In this document: positions 9,152-17,549 of the stretch, piece by piece
Layout: every line of letters starts with the position of its first letter
Position numbering within the stretch: position 1 is the first letter of the stretch
Source of the DNA: Luteimonas sp. 8-5
GTDB taxonomy: Bacteria; Pseudomonadota; Gammaproteobacteria; Xanthomonadales; Xanthomonadaceae
DNA length: 55,090 nucleotides
Assembly (NCBI RefSeq): GCF_029763755.1
Contig: NZ_JARUVM010000024.1
Coordinates: 1-55,090 of the forward strand
Reading direction: 5' to 3'
Translations under genes and position numbers: made by a program
Notes under the pieces: model-generated
The model's input: the letters and a program-made list of their open reading frames with translations, nothing else
Database searches by the model: none
What the model was told of the DNA's origin: nothing

Positions 9152-10369
9152 CTAGGCCAGGAGCTTGCCGAGGAGGCGGGCGCCGCCGAGCCAGACGCCG
9201 ATGGCGGTGCCCATGCTGGTGAGGAAGAAGTTCAGCAGCAGGCGGGCGACGCGGTTGCGCCACCAGCCGCGGATCGTCGCGGCGTCGTCGCGCAGCGCCA
9301 TGAAGTCGCCGTGCGTGGGCTTGCGGATCCACGCTTCGACCAGCGCGCTGATCGTGCCCGATGCCAGGGCCGGATGCAGCGGCGTGATCGGCGAGGAAAC
9401 GAACGCCGCGAGCATGCTCAACGGATGGCCGCCGGCGATGGCGCAGCCCAGCGCGCCGAGCGTGCCGGTGAGCAGGATCCAGTACAGCAGCAGGTCGGCA
9501 CCGACTTCGACTCCGCCGTGCCAGAAGCCCCAGGCGAAACCGCCCAGGACGAACGCTGCCAGGGCGATGGTGAACCACGGGATCGACTTCTTCTCCGCGA
9601 CCGATTCGAGGTCGGCGCGGACCACGTCGGGTGCCACCTGGTCTTCGCGCAGGTGCGCCGCCAGCCCCTGCAGGTGGCCGGCGCCGACCACTGCCAGGAC
9701 TTCGCGTGCGCTGGAGGCGGGATCGGCGGCGATGGCGCGCAGGTTCGCGGCCATGTAGCGGTCGCGCTCGGCGATCACCACGTCGTACAGCGCGGGGCTG
9801 CCGCTGGCGAACTCGCCGAAGCTGGCCTCGAGCATGTCGCCTTCCTTGAGCTTCTCGATCTCGTCCGCACCGAGGTCCTCGTCGCCGACGAACAGCGTGG
9901 TCATCAGCCCGGCCGCGAGCTTGGCCCGTCCCCACCAGCCCAGGCGCCGCGAGGCGCGCTTGAAGGTCAGGCCGACGTCGCGGTCGATCAGCCGCAGGTC
10001 CAGACCGCGCGCGTTCGCTTCCTGCGCGGCGGCCTTGAGCTCGGCGCCCGGTTCGATGCCGAGCTGCTCGGCCAGGCGGCGCTGGTAGGCCGCCAGCCCG
10101 AGGTTGGCTGCGAACAGCGCGGTGCGGCCGGAGCGGATCACCTGGACCACGTCCATCCGCGCCAGTGCGTCGGGATCGGTCAGCGATTGCAGGCGGTGCG
10201 GATCGAGCTCGACCGCGATGGTGTCGTAGTCGCCGCCGTCGATCGCCGCGCGCACGGCGTCGACGCTGCTGTGCGAGACGTGGGCAGTGCCAAGCAGGGT
10301 GAAGCGGACGCCATCGCGTTCGATGATGGCATGCGGCTGGCCGGAAAGGCCGGGGAAAGCGTCGGTCAT
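9152..10369 (-). CDS. TraB/GumN-family protein with C-terminal membrane domain
   Basis: A 405-residue protein of the TraB family, named for the enterococcal pheromone-shutdown protein and related to Tiki/GumN metalloprotease-like folds. The N-terminal domain shows the family signatures LLGTAHVSHSS and TIAVELDPHRLQSL, and later GDMLEASFGEF and VVGAGHLQGL, whose Gly/Glu/His residues are the conserved ones. The last third has three hydrophobic segments (about residues 285-310, 315-340 and 380-405), so the protein is anchored in the inner membrane. The biochemical role of bacterial TraB proteins is poorly defined; I infer possible peptide processing only by family. It is the last gene of a leftward group with the hydrolase and TetR genes; 35 bp separate it from the hydrolase. 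Confidence 0.85.
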   Translation of the reverse strand: MTDAFPGLSGQPHAIIERDGVRFTLLGTAHVSHSSVDAVRAAIDGGDYDTIAVELDPHRLQSLTDPDALARMDVVQVIRSGRTALFAANLGLAAYQRRLAEQLGIEPGAELKAAAQEANARGLDLRLIDRDVGLTFKRASRRLGWWGRAKLAAGLMTTLFVGDEDLGADEIEKLKEGDMLEASFGEFASGSPALYDVVIAERDRYMAANLRAIAADPASSAREVLAVVGAGHLQGLAAHLREDQVAPDVVRADLESVAEKKSIPWFTIALAAFVLGGFAWGFWHGGVEVGADLLLYWILLTGTLGALGCAIAGGHPLSMLAAFVSSPITPLHPALASGTISALVEAWIRKPTHGDFMALRDDAATIRGWWRNRVARLLLNFFLTSMGTAIGVWLGGARLLGKLLA

Positions 10370-10404
10370 GTGGGGACTCACGGGGAGTCCCGCAGGATAC
10401 CCGC

Positions 10405-11298
10405 TCAGGCCAGTCCGTAGGGCAGGTTGGGGCTGGACACCACGCGCTCGCCGACGTTGTCGCCTTGCAGGAAGCGCAGTGTCGCGGCGATCACGCCGGC
10501 ATCGTCGACGATGCGGTTGTGGCCCAGGCCGACGGTGCTGAGCAGGCGCGAGCCGTGCCAGGCGCGGGCGTAGCACTCGCCGTCGGACCATGGCACTTCC
10601 CGGTCCTCGAGGTCGTGCACGATCAGCGCCGGGCGCGCGATCAGCGGCGCGTTGTGGTGCGCCTGCAGTTCGCGCACATCGAATCCCATCGCCTGCTCGA
10701 AGCGGGCGAACATGCGTCGCCCAAGGCGCTGGCCCAGCCACACCACTCGCGCGAAGCGCTCGACCGCGGTCAGCGGATCGGCCATCGGCGCGATCAGCAC
10801 CGCGCGTTCGGCATGCAGTCCCCGCGCCAGGGCGAGCGCGGTGGCCGAGGCGCCCAGCGAGTGGCCGATGACGGCCGCCGCCGGTCCGAAGCGCCGGCCG
10901 ACCGCCAGCAGGTGGCAGGTGAAGTCGGGCAGGGTGGTGAGCCTGCCGCCGCTGCGCCCGTGCCCGGCCTGGTCGAACGCGACCACGGCGTAGCCTGCCG
11001 CGCGCAGCGTAGGCAGCCATGGCGCGATGCGGGTGCCATGGCTCGACCAGCCGTGGGCGAACAGCACGTAGGGCTGCCGCGACGGATCGCCCCAGGTGTA
11101 GGCGTGGATGCGGGTGCCGTCGATGTCCAGGTCGTGTTCGACTGCGTCCAGGGTGGGCGCCAGGCGCGCCCGCGTGCGCGAGCTGCCCATGGGTTGGCAG
11201 AACAGGTCGCCAGCGCGGCGCGCAGCCTGCTCGGGGGCCAGCAGTCGCTGGATCAGGAATTGCAGGCGGATGGCGTACAGCAGCAAGGTCTTGCGCAT
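10405..11298 (-). CDS. alpha/beta hydrolase
   Basis: This 297-residue protein has an alpha/beta-hydrolase core. The oxyanion region is VLFAHGWSSHG, the nucleophile elbow is GHSLGAS (Ser near residue 166), the acid is probably Asp in VHDLEDREVP and the base His in TVGLGHNRI. The first 25 residues are moderately hydrophobic but do not form a clear signal peptide, so location is uncertain. Its substrate (ester, lactone or acyl chain) cannot be told. The gene ends 35 bp before the TraB-family gene and begins 7 bp after the TetR gene, so the regulator probably controls its own operon including this enzyme. Confidence 0.87.
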   Translation of the reverse strand: MRKTLLLYAIRLQFLIQRLLAPEQAARRAGDLFCQPMGSSRTRARLAPTLDAVEHDLDIDGTRIHAYTWGDPSRQPYVLFAHGWSSHGTRIAPWLPTLRAAGYAVVAFDQAGHGRSGGRLTTLPDFTCHLLAVGRRFGPAAAVIGHSLGASATALALARGLHAERAVLIAPMADPLTAVERFARVVWLGQRLGRRMFARFEQAMGFDVRELQAHHNAPLIARPALIVHDLEDREVPWSDGECYARAWHGSRLLSTVGLGHNRIVDDAGVIAATLRFLQGDNVGERVVSSPNLPYGLA

Positions 11299-11305
11299 GG
11301 TCTGC

Positions 11306-11908
11306 TCACGGTGCGTTGCTGGCGATCCAGCGTTCGGTGGCGGCGTCAGCGTGGCGGCGCGCGAGTTCGTGGCCGAACAGGCCCGACTCGTGGTTCAGCG
11401 CCAGGGCGATGGCATAGAGCTCGAACACGCACTGGCCGGTGTCGTCGCGGCGCAGGTGGCCGCATTCGATCGCCTGCTCGATGGAGCGGCCCAGTACCTC
11501 GCGCCACCGCTCCTCATTGCCCAGCACCCGGTCGCGAACGGCGCCGGGGCGGTCGTCGTACTCGGTCACCGAACCGAGCAGCACGCAGTTGCCATCGTTG
11601 CGGTGCACGAAGTCGAACCAGTGCTGCATCACCGCGCGCAGCCGGGGCAGGCCGCGCGGTTGGGCCAGGGCCGGCACCAGCACCGCTTCGCCGAAGCGGT
11701 TGGCGGCGAGATCCAGGACCGCCAGCTGCAGGTCCTCGCGTGAGCCGAAGTGGGCGAACACGCCGCTCTTGGACATGCCCACGGCCTGGGCGATGTTGCC
11801 GATGGACAGGCCCTCGAGTCCGGCGCAGCGGGCGATCTCGTAGGCGCGCTCGACGATGGCCTCGCGGGTCGCGGCGCCTTTTGCGGTAGGTGCGGGAATG
11901 GCGTTCAT
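11306..11908 (-). CDS. TetR-family transcriptional regulator
   Basis: A 200-residue TetR/AcrR-type repressor. The N-terminal helix-turn-helix is residues 14-60, with LSIGNIAQAVGMSKSGVFAH as the DNA-recognition part, followed by an all-helical ligand domain. It heads a leftward operon with an alpha/beta hydrolase and a TraB-family protein, suggesting it senses a hydrolase substrate or product; that is inference. A TATTGT hexamer lies exactly 6 bases before the ATG, predicting a leaderless message, and two copies of CGACCGTTCGT lie just upstream as probable autoregulatory operators. Confidence 0.9.
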   Translation of the reverse strand: MNAIPAPTAKGAATREAIVERAYEIARCAGLEGLSIGNIAQAVGMSKSGVFAHFGSREDLQLAVLDLAANRFGEAVLVPALAQPRGLPRLRAVMQHWFDFVHRNDGNCVLLGSVTEYDDRPGAVRDRVLGNEERWREVLGRSIEQAIECGHLRRDDTGQCVFELYAIALALNHESGLFGHELARRHADAATERWIASNAP

Positions 11909-11914
11909 GGCCGC

Positions 11915-11956
11915 ACAATAGCACGACCGTTCGTTCCTTTGCCGACCGTTCGTCGG
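11915..11956 (-). promoter_or_regulatory. predicted promoter and double operator of the TetR operon
   Basis: On the minus strand TATTGT (plus-strand 11915-11920) is a -10-like box six bases from the start codon. Two direct copies of CGACCGTTCGT lie at 11924-11934 and 11943-11953, 19 bp apart (about two helical turns); the second sits in a palindrome, CCGAC-CGTTC-GTCGG (11942-11956). Copies overlapping the spacer and the -35 region fit repression by the adjacent TetR protein. Confidence 0.6.
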
Positions 11957-11969
11957 CAGGACCCAGCCC

Positions 11970-12857
11970 TTAGTCGCGGTAGCGCTTCACCAGGTCGCCA
12001 TAGGCGTCGATGCGGCGATCGCGCAGGAACGGCCAGATCCGGCGCACGTGCTCGCTGCGCTCGAGGTCGACCTCGGCCAGCAGTACCTCGGCCGCGTCGG
12101 TGGAGGCTTCGGCCAGGAACTCGCCCTGCGGACCCAGCACGTGGCTGGAGCCCCAGAAGTCGATCCCGGAGCGACCCACCGGCGAGGGCTCGTGGCCGAC
12201 CCGGTTGCACGACAGCACCGGCAGGCCGTTGGCCACGGCGTGGCCGCGGTGGCTGAGGATCCATGCGTTGCGCTGGCGGTCCTTCTCGGCCTGGTCGTCA
12301 TCCGGATCCCAGCCGATGGCGGTCGGGTAGAGCAGCAGTTCGGCTCCGGCCAGCGCCATCAGGCGCGCACCTTCCGGGTACCACTGGTCCCAGCACACCA
12401 GCACGCCGAGGCGGCCGACCGAGGTGTCGATCGGGTTGAAGCCCATGTCGCCCGGGGTGAAGTAGAACTTCTCGTTGAAGCCCGGGTCGTCGGGGATGTG
12501 CATCTTGCGGTACTTGCCGACCAGGCTGCCGTCGCTCTCCAGGACCACGGCGGTGTTGTGGTACAGCCCGGCGCCGCGGCGCTCGAACAGCGAGCCCACG
12601 ATCACCACGCCGTGCTTCCTGGCCAGTGCGCCCAGGCGCTCGGTGCTGGGGCCGGGAATCGGTTCGGCGAGCCCGAATTCGCCCACGTCCTGGTGCTGGC
12701 AGAAATAGGCGCCGTTGTGCAGCTCCTGCAGCAGCACCAGGCGCGCTCCGGCCTTGGCGGCCTCGGCCACGCGCTGCTCGATCACCGCCAGGTTGGCCTC
12801 GGCGTCGCCATGGTTGCGCTCCTGGACGAGCGCGACGGGAAGGGTTTTCCGGCTCAT
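11970..12857 (-). CDS. aguB: N-carbamoylputrescine amidase
   Basis: This 295-residue nitrilase-superfamily enzyme hydrolyses N-carbamoylputrescine to putrescine, CO2 and ammonia in the cytoplasm. The Glu-Lys-Cys triad is visible as LLQELHN, KYRKMHIPDD and VLVCWDQWYPE. Specificity is assigned from the partner gene: it overlaps agmatine deiminase by 4 bp (ATGA) and must be translated from the same message. Length and motifs match plant and bacterial CPA enzymes. The ATG at 12855-12857 follows the deiminase coding end directly; upstream in-frame extensions lie in the neighbour and are not real. Confidence 0.95.
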   Translation of the reverse strand: MSRKTLPVALVQERNHGDAEANLAVIEQRVAEAAKAGARLVLLQELHNGAYFCQHQDVGEFGLAEPIPGPSTERLGALARKHGVVIVGSLFERRGAGLYHNTAVVLESDGSLVGKYRKMHIPDDPGFNEKFYFTPGDMGFNPIDTSVGRLGVLVCWDQWYPEGARLMALAGAELLLYPTAIGWDPDDDQAEKDRQRNAWILSHRGHAVANGLPVLSCNRVGHEPSPVGRSGIDFWGSSHVLGPQGEFLAEASTDAAEVLLAEVDLERSEHVRRIWPFLRDRRIDAYGDLVKRYRD

Positions 12858-13900
12858 TCCGCGATTATCCCCTGTGGCACCTGCATGGTGAGGCAATGCA
12901 GGCTGCCGTTCTGCCAGATCAGCGCGCGGCAGGGTACCTGTACGATCTCCCGATCCGGGAACGCCTGCGCGAGCACGCCGGCGGCGAGACCGTCGGCCGG
13001 GTCGCCGTAGGCCGGCACCAGCACCGCGCCGTTGACAATCAGGAAGTTGGCGTAGCTGGCGGCCAGGCGGCGCCCGTCGTCGACGATGGGCTGCGGCCAA
13101 GGCAGCGGGAACAGGCGGTAAGGCTTGCCGTCGCGGGTGCGCAGCGTGGCCAGCTCGGCGGCCATCGCCTGCAGCTCGGCGTAGTGCGAATCGGCCTCGT
13201 CGTCGCAGGCCTGGAACACGATCGCGTCCGGGGCCGCGAAGCGCGCCAGGGTGTCGATGTGGGCGTCGGTGTCGTCGCCTTCCAGATAGCCGTGGTCGAG
13301 CCACAGCACGCGCTCCTGGCGCAGCCAGGTCGCCAGCTTCGCCGAGAGGTCCTCGCGGGCCGCATCCGGGTGGCGCTCGTGCAGGCACTGCCAGGTACTC
13401 AGCAGCGTGCCCTGGCCATCGACGTCGATGGCGCCGCCTTCCAAAGCAAAATCAATATTTTGCCGTGCAGAGTTCGAGAAGAATCCCATCTGGTGCAAGC
13501 GCTCGACCAAGCGGTCGTCCTGCGCCGCCTCGAACTTGCCGCCCCAGGCGGTGAAGCGGAAATCCAGCAGGCAGGCGCCGCCGGGCGAGACCAGGGTGAT
13601 CGGCCCGCTGTCGCGCAGCCAGGTGTCGTCGTAGGGGACCGTGGCGAAGATGACCCGGCCCATGTCGATCCGGGCCGAGGACAGGCGCGCGCGGGCATAG
13701 GCCTCGATGTCGTCGTCGGCCACGCACAGCAGCACGCGCTGGAAGCGGGTGATGGCCGCGACCAGGGCGATGTAGGTCTCTTCGACGTCTTCCAGGCGTT
13801 CGGCCCAGTCGGTACCGGCGTGCGGCCAGGCAAGCAGGATCGCCGCCTGGGGCTCCCATTCGGCCGGCAGGCGGGCATCGTCCCGATTGCAGTGCGTCAT
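12854..13900 (-). CDS. aguA: agmatine deiminase
   Basis: A 348-residue member of the guanidino-modifying (PPAD) family that converts agmatine to N-carbamoylputrescine and ammonia, the step before AguB. The family landmarks LLAWPHAGTDW, TWLRDSG, LEGGAIDVDG, DTDAHIDTLARF and the C-terminal nucleophile Cys at about residue 336 (SLHCLTMQVPQ) are all present. It starts inside the 3' end of the small exported-protein gene (4-bp overlap) and its stop overlaps aguB, giving a tight three-gene operon for arginine-decarboxylase-dependent putrescine synthesis. Confidence 0.96.
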   Translation of the reverse strand: MTHCNRDDARLPAEWEPQAAILLAWPHAGTDWAERLEDVEETYIALVAAITRFQRVLLCVADDDIEAYARARLSSARIDMGRVIFATVPYDDTWLRDSGPITLVSPGGACLLDFRFTAWGGKFEAAQDDRLVERLHQMGFFSNSARQNIDFALEGGAIDVDGQGTLLSTWQCLHERHPDAAREDLSAKLATWLRQERVLWLDHGYLEGDDTDAHIDTLARFAAPDAIVFQACDDEADSHYAELQAMAAELATLRTRDGKPYRLFPLPWPQPIVDDGRRLAASYANFLIVNGAVLVPAYGDPADGLAAGVLAQAFPDREIVQVPCRALIWQNGSLHCLTMQVPQGIIAE

Positions 13901-14232
13901 GGCGTGGGCTTGGGTCCGATCTCGTTGGGGCCGGCCTTGGCCAGGACCGCGTCGATGACCTTGTCGCCCTCGAAGTACACGGTGAAACCCGGGTAGCTCC
14001 AGCGGTTGATGACCGGCCAGGCCGAACTCTGGCCGCCGCGCGGTTCCAGCCGGCTGGCCGGTTCACCGTAGCGGGCCTGGACCTGGGCCATGGACAGGCC
14101 GCGTGCGGGCAGGGCGGCGCTGGGTTCCTGCTGGACGCGTTCGATCAGCAGGGTGTCGCCGGCCGGAGTTGCGGCACAGGCGATGCCGGCGGCACCGGAC
14201 AGGGCGAGCAGGGCGATGATCTGGAGGCGCAT
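13897..14232 (-). CDS. small exported protein, BamE/SmpA-like fold suspected
   Basis: A 111-residue protein with a clear signal peptide (MRLQIIALLALSGAAGIACA, cleavage near ACA-AT). The mature part contains GLSMAQVQARYGEPAS followed by PVINRWSYPGFTVYFEGDKV; the pattern of a glycine-rich turn, YGxP and a W-x-Y-x-G-x-x-V-x-F strand resembles SmpA/OmlA-type outer-membrane assembly domains, but the similarity is judged by eye. It is the first gene of the aguAB operon (4-bp overlap with aguA), which is an odd partner for cytoplasmic polyamine enzymes. Function unknown; conserved co-location in related genomes would be informative. Confidence 0.75.
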   Translation of the reverse strand: MRLQIIALLALSGAAGIACAATPAGDTLLIERVQQEPSAALPARGLSMAQVQARYGEPASRLEPRGGQSSAWPVINRWSYPGFTVYFEGDKVIDAVLAKAGPNEIGPKPTP

Positions 14233-14282
14233 GGCAAGGTCCTCGTGGATGGTCGGCCGATTGTAGAGCGGTGTGGCCCCGA

Positions 14283-14350
14283 GGGAGCGGCGGAAGCCGC
14301 GAAGGCGGTCACAATCGCGGCTTCACAAAATCGCGGCTTCCGCCGCTCCC
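14283..14350. repeat. REP-like inverted repeat
   Basis: GGGAGCGGCGGAAGCCGCGA at 14283-14302 is matched by its perfect 20-bp inverted complement at 14331-14350. The 28-bp centre contains a further partial copy (TCGCGGCTTC at 14315-14324). This is the style of the REP/palindromic units common between genes in Pseudomonas and Xanthomonadaceae. It sits between the aguAB operon start and the rpmJ terminator. Confidence 0.85.
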
Positions 14351-14365
14351 ACCAAGCGTCGCCCA

Positions 14366-14392
14366 CGAAAAAGGCCGCGTTTCCGCGGCCTT
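14366..14392 (-). terminator. intrinsic terminator of rpmJ
   Basis: AAGGCCGCG (14371-14379) and CGCGGCCTT (14384-14392) form a perfect 9-bp stem with a 4-nt loop; on the minus strand it is followed by a run of T (plus-strand A's 14368-14372). It lies 23 bp beyond the rpmJ stop. Confidence 0.85.
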
Positions 14393-14414
14393 CCTGGGCG
14401 ACCTGCGCGAAAAC

Positions 14415-14540
14415 TCAGCGCTGGCGAGCCTTGAAGCGCGGGTTGGACTTGCAGATCACGAAGATCTTGCCGCGGCGGCGGACCACCTTGCAGTCGCGGT
14501 GACGATTCTTCGCCGACTTCAGGGAGGACAGGACCTTCAT
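14415..14540 (-). CDS. rpmJ: 50S ribosomal protein L36
   Basis: A 41-residue basic protein beginning [20 protein letters not shown] and ending in [10 protein letters not shown]. This is the longer, zinc-independent type of L36 (extra residues and incomplete Cys set), which is the standard form in Xanthomonadaceae. It binds 23S rRNA in the large subunit. It stands alone on its strand with its own predicted promoter, a leader hairpin and a terminator, divergent from cmk. Confidence 0.95.
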   Translation of the reverse strand: MKVLSSLKSAKNRHRDCKVVRRRGKIFVICKSNPRFKARQR

Positions 14541-14583
14541 GATGGAACCTCGGCAACGGTTGATTGATGGAATGGGTTGGATC

Positions 14584-14604
14584 AAAAAAGGCGCCTGAAG
14601 CGCC
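14584..14604 (-). terminator. attenuator-like hairpin at the 5' end of the rpmJ transcript
   Basis: On the minus strand GGCGC, a 5-nt loop and GCGCC (plus-strand 14600-14604 and 14590-14594) are followed by six T's (14584-14589). It looks like an intrinsic terminator but lies between the predicted rpmJ promoter and the gene, with no gene upstream on that strand to terminate. It may be an attenuator or a 5' stabilising hairpin. Confidence 0.55.
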
Positions 14605-14612
14605 AGCCGCCC

Positions 14613-14642
14613 ATTCTAGCCGGGATTTCCCCTGCCATTCAA
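14613..14642 (-). promoter_or_regulatory. predicted sigma-70 promoter of rpmJ
   Basis: On the minus strand TTGAAT (plus-strand 14637-14642) and TAGAAT (14613-14618) are separated by 18 bp. Transcription would start near 14606, right at the base of the leader hairpin. Confidence 0.55.
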
Positions 14643-14673
14643 GTGTTTGCACCGGTTTGCCGCGTGCCCCGGC

Positions 14674-14679
14674 TACAAT
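14674..14679 (+). promoter_or_regulatory. predicted -10 box of cmk (leaderless start)
   Basis: TACAAT lies six bases before the cmk ATG, so transcription would begin at or next to the A of the start codon. No good -35 is visible. Confidence 0.5.
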
Positions 14680-14685
14680 CCCCCG

Positions 14686-15375
14686 ATGACAGACAGCAAC
14701 CCGACTCCGGACCCGGCCGCCCCGGTCCTCACCATCGACGGTCCTTCCGGTTCCGGCAAGGGCACGATCAGCCGCCTGGCGGCCACCCGGCTGGGCTGGC
14801 ACTACCTGGATTCCGGCGCACTTTACCGGGCCGTGGGCGTGGCCGCCGGCTGGGCCGACCTGGACCTGGACGACGCCGGCGCCCTGGTGCGCTGCGCCTT
14901 CGATTCGGACATCGCCTTCCGCGAGGCCGCCGACGGCGAGCTTCGGGTGCTGGTCAACGGCCACGACGCCACCGACGAGCTGCGGACCGAGACAGCCGGC
15001 GCCGCCGCCTCGGCGATCGCCGCCATCCCCGAGGTCCGGGCCGCGCTCCGGGACCGGCAGCGGGCCTTCCGCCAGCCGCCGGGCCTGGTGGCCGACGGCC
15101 GCGACATGGGCACGGTGATCTTCCCGGACGCTCGCTACAAGGTCTTCCTGACCGCCAGCGCCGAGGAAAGGGCAGAAAGGCGCTATAAGCAGTTGAAGGA
15201 AAAAGGGGTTTCCGTTACATTGGCCGGTCTGCTACGGGAGATCCTTGCCCGTGACGCCCGCGACGCGAGCCGCGCGGTGGCTCCGTTGCGACCGGCCGAA
15301 GACGCCGTGCGCATCGACACCACCGGGTTGCCCATCGACGCGGTCGTGGAACAGGTGCTCGCGCTTGTCCGGTAG
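14686..15375 (+). CDS. cmk: cytidylate kinase
   Basis: A 229-residue kinase that phosphorylates CMP and dCMP with ATP, supplying CDP for RNA and DNA synthesis. The P-loop is [11 protein letters not shown] (about residues 21-31), followed by [11 protein letters not shown]; the CMP-binding insert and the RGTVIFP-like [10 protein letters not shown] region are present, and the LID contains [10 protein letters not shown]. The ATG at 14686 matches the family start; an upstream ATG at 14647 would add 13 unrelated residues before the -10 box. It precedes rpsA, the classical cmk-rpsA-ihfB order. Confidence 0.96.
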   Translation: MTDSNPTPDPAAPVLTIDGPSGSGKGTISRLAATRLGWHYLDSGALYRAVGVAAGWADLDLDDAGALVRCAFDSDIAFREAADGELRVLVNGHDATDELRTETAGAAASAIAAIPEVRAALRDRQRAFRQPPGLVADGRDMGTVIFPDARYKVFLTASAEERAERRYKQLKEKGVSVTLAGLLREILARDARDASRAVAPLRPAEDAVRIDTTGLPIDAVVEQVLALVR

Positions 15376-15393
15376 AGCCGGCCCATGCCGGTT
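15376..15393 (+). terminator. weak hairpin between cmk and rpsA
   Basis: AGCCGGC (15376-15382) pairs with GCCGGTT (15387-15393) across a 4-nt loop, followed by a TTGTTGT-like stretch. It could be a partial terminator that sets different levels for cmk and rpsA; it directly follows the cmk stop. Confidence 0.35.
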
Positions 15394-15470
15394 GTTGTCG
15401 ATCCATCCAACCCTTCCATCCACCCCAACCCCTGGCAACTGCAAGCCCGCACGCGCCAACTGAGAAAAAC

Positions 15471-17168
15471 ATGACCGTAGCTACCGAATCCTTCGCTGAA
15501 CTGTTCGAACAGAGCCAGGCCCACATCGCCAAGCTCAAGCCCGGTGCCATCGTCACCGGCACCGTGGTCGACGTGCGCTCCGACGTGGTCGTCATCAACG
15601 CCGGCCTGAAGTCCGAGGGCATCGTCCCGATCGAGCAGTTCCGCAACGACGCCGGCGAGATCGACGTGGGCATCGGCGACACCGTCAAGGTGGCGCTGGA
15701 CTCCCTCGAGAACGGTTTCGGCGAGACCGTGCTGTCGCGCGAGAAAGCCAAGCGCGCCATGGTGTGGGACGAACTCGAGGAAGCCCTCGAGAAGAACGAG
15801 ACCATCACCGGCCGCATCAGCGGCAAGGTCAAGGGCGGCTTCACCGTCGACATCAAGGACGTCCGCGCATTCCTGCCCGGTTCCCTGGTCGACGTGCGCC
15901 CGGTCCGCGACCCGGTGTACCTGGAAGGCAAGGAGCTCGAGTTCAAGCTCATCAAGCTCGACCGCAAGCGCAACAACGTGGTCGTTTCCCGCCGTGCGGT
16001 GGTCGAGTCCGAGCATTCGGAAGAGCGCGAACAGCTGCTCGAGAAGCTGGTCGAGGGCGCCGTGCTCAAGGGCGTGGTCAAGAACCTCACCGACTACGGC
16101 GCGTTCGTGGACCTGGGCGGCATCGACGGCCTGCTGCATATCACTGACATGGCCTGGAAGCGCGTGCGCCATCCGTCCGAAGTCGTGGAAGTGGGCCAGG
16201 AGCTCGACGTCCGCGTGCTCAAGTACGACCGCGAGCGCAACCGCGTCAGCCTCGGCCTGAAGCAGCTGGGCGAGGATCCGTGGGACAACATCGCCCGCCG
16301 CTACCCGGCCAACACCCGCGTGTTCGGCAAGGTCTCCAACGTCACCGATTACGGCGCGTTCGTCGAGATCGAGCCGGGCGTCGAAGGCCTGGTGCACGTG
16401 TCGGAGATGGACTGGACCAACAAGAACGTCAACCCGTCCAAGGTGGTGCAGGTCGGCGACGAGGTCGAGGTCATGGTCCTGGACGTGGACGAGGAGCGCC
16501 GCCGCATCTCGCTGGGCATCAAGCAGGTCACTTCCAACCCGTGGGAGACCTTCGCCGCGATCCACAAGAAGGGCGACAAGGTCGAGGGCCAGATCAAGTC
16601 GATCACCGACTTCGGCATCTTCATCGGCCTGGACGGCGGCATCGACGGCCTGATCCACCTGTCCGACATCAGCTGGAACTCCACCGGCGAGGACATCGCG
16701 CGCAACTACAAGAAGGGCGACACCCTGGAAGCCGTCGTGCTTGCGGTGGACCCGGAGCGCGAGCGCATCTCGCTGGGCGTCAAGCAGCTCGAGCAGGACC
16801 CGATGGGCCAGTTCCAGGCGACCAACGCCCGCGGCTCGATCGTCAAGGGCACCGTCAAGGAAGTGGACGCACGCGGTGCGACCATCGACCTGGGCGACGG
16901 CGTCGAGGGCTACCTGGCCGCGCGCGACATCGCCCACGAGCGTGTCGAGGACGCGAGCCAGAAGCTCAAGGTCGGCGACGAGATCGAGGCCAAGATCGTC
17001 GGCACCGATCGCAAGAGCCGCCTGATGCAGCTGTCGATCAAGGCCAAGGACGAGGCCGAGACCCAGGAAGCCCTGGCCGAGTACAACAAGTCCTCGGCGG
17101 ACGCTTCCAGCGGTACCACCAAGCTCGGCGCGCTGCTGCGCGAGCAGCTCGAGAGCAAGTCCGAGTAA
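15471..17168 (+). CDS. rpsA: 30S ribosomal protein S1
   Basis: A 565-residue protein with six S1 (OB-fold) RNA-binding repeats at roughly residues 19-87, 105-171, 192-260, 277-347, 364-434 and 451-520; repeats 3-6 carry the typical TDYGAFVxL/I and GLxHxSxMxW signatures (for example [20 protein letters not shown]). It brings mRNA to the small subunit for translation initiation. The ATG is preceded by an A-rich run (GAGAAAAAC) rather than a strong Shine-Dalgarno sequence, as is typical of rpsA, whose translation is autoregulated in E. coli. Confidence 0.97.
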   Translation: MTVATESFAELFEQSQAHIAKLKPGAIVTGTVVDVRSDVVVINAGLKSEGIVPIEQFRNDAGEIDVGIGDTVKVALDSLENGFGETVLSREKAKRAMVWDELEEALEKNETITGRISGKVKGGFTVDIKDVRAFLPGSLVDVRPVRDPVYLEGKELEFKLIKLDRKRNNVVVSRRAVVESEHSEEREQLLEKLVEGAVLKGVVKNLTDYGAFVDLGGIDGLLHITDMAWKRVRHPSEVVEVGQELDVRVLKYDRERNRVSLGLKQLGEDPWDNIARRYPANTRVFGKVSNVTDYGAFVEIEPGVEGLVHVSEMDWTNKNVNPSKVVQVGDEVEVMVLDVDEERRRISLGIKQVTSNPWETFAAIHKKGDKVEGQIKSITDFGIFIGLDGGIDGLIHLSDISWNSTGEDIARNYKKGDTLEAVVLAVDPERERISLGVKQLEQDPMGQFQATNARGSIVKGTVKEVDARGATIDLGDGVEGYLAARDIAHERVEDASQKLKVGDEIEAKIVGTDRKSRLMQLSIKAKDEAETQEALAEYNKSSADASSGTTKLGALLREQLESKSE

Positions 17169-17185
17169 GCAACATGCAAGGCACG

Positions 17186-17211
17186 CGGCCCGGCAGCAAT
17201 GCCGGGCCGCG
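17186..17211 (+). terminator. GC-rich hairpin between rpsA and ihfB
   Basis: GCGGCCCGGCA (17186-17196) and TGCCGGGCCGC (17201-17211) form a perfect 11-bp stem closed by a GCAA tetraloop. There is no T-run, so it may stabilise the rpsA 3' end or slow polymerase rather than terminate fully. Confidence 0.6.
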
Positions 17212-17246
17212 CGCTGCGCAAGCAAGGTACGGCCCGACGCGACGAA

Positions 17247-17549
17247 ATGACCAAGTCCGAACTGATCGAGATCCTCACGCTGCGGCAGGCCCACCTCAAG
17301 GCCGACGATGTCGACCTGGCGGTGAAGTCGCTGCTGGAGATGATGGGCGCGTCGCTGGCCCAGGGCGAGCGCATCGAGATCCGCGGTTTCGGCAGTTTCT
17401 CCCTGCATTACCGTCCGCCGCGCACTGGCCGCAATCCCAAGACCGGCGACGCCGTCGCGCTGCCCGGCAAGCACGTTCCCCACTTCAAGCCCGGCAAGGA
17501 GCTGCGCGAGCGCGTCGCCAATGCGATGCCGCGGGCAGCCGAGGACTGA
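17247..17549 (+). CDS. ihfB: integration host factor subunit beta
   Basis: A 100-residue DNABII-family protein that pairs with IHF-alpha to bend DNA sharply at specific sites. [10 protein letters not shown] at the start, [25 protein letters not shown] in the beta-arm region (Gly-Phe-Gly-Ser-Phe and the Pro that intercalates) and the closing [11 protein letters not shown] identify it. The ATG at 17247 fits the conserved N-terminus. Its TGA overlaps the lapA ATG by one base. Confidence 0.95.
   Translation: MTKSELIEILTLRQAHLKADDVDLAVKSLLEMMGASLAQGERIEIRGFGSFSLHYRPPRTGRNPKTGDAVALPGKHVPHFKPGKELRERVANAMPRAAED

Noticed and set aside
14283-14350. Insertion-sequence end or transposon scar
   Set aside because: A perfect 20-bp inverted repeat with a 28-bp centre but no transposase or target duplication; a REP-type unit explains it better.
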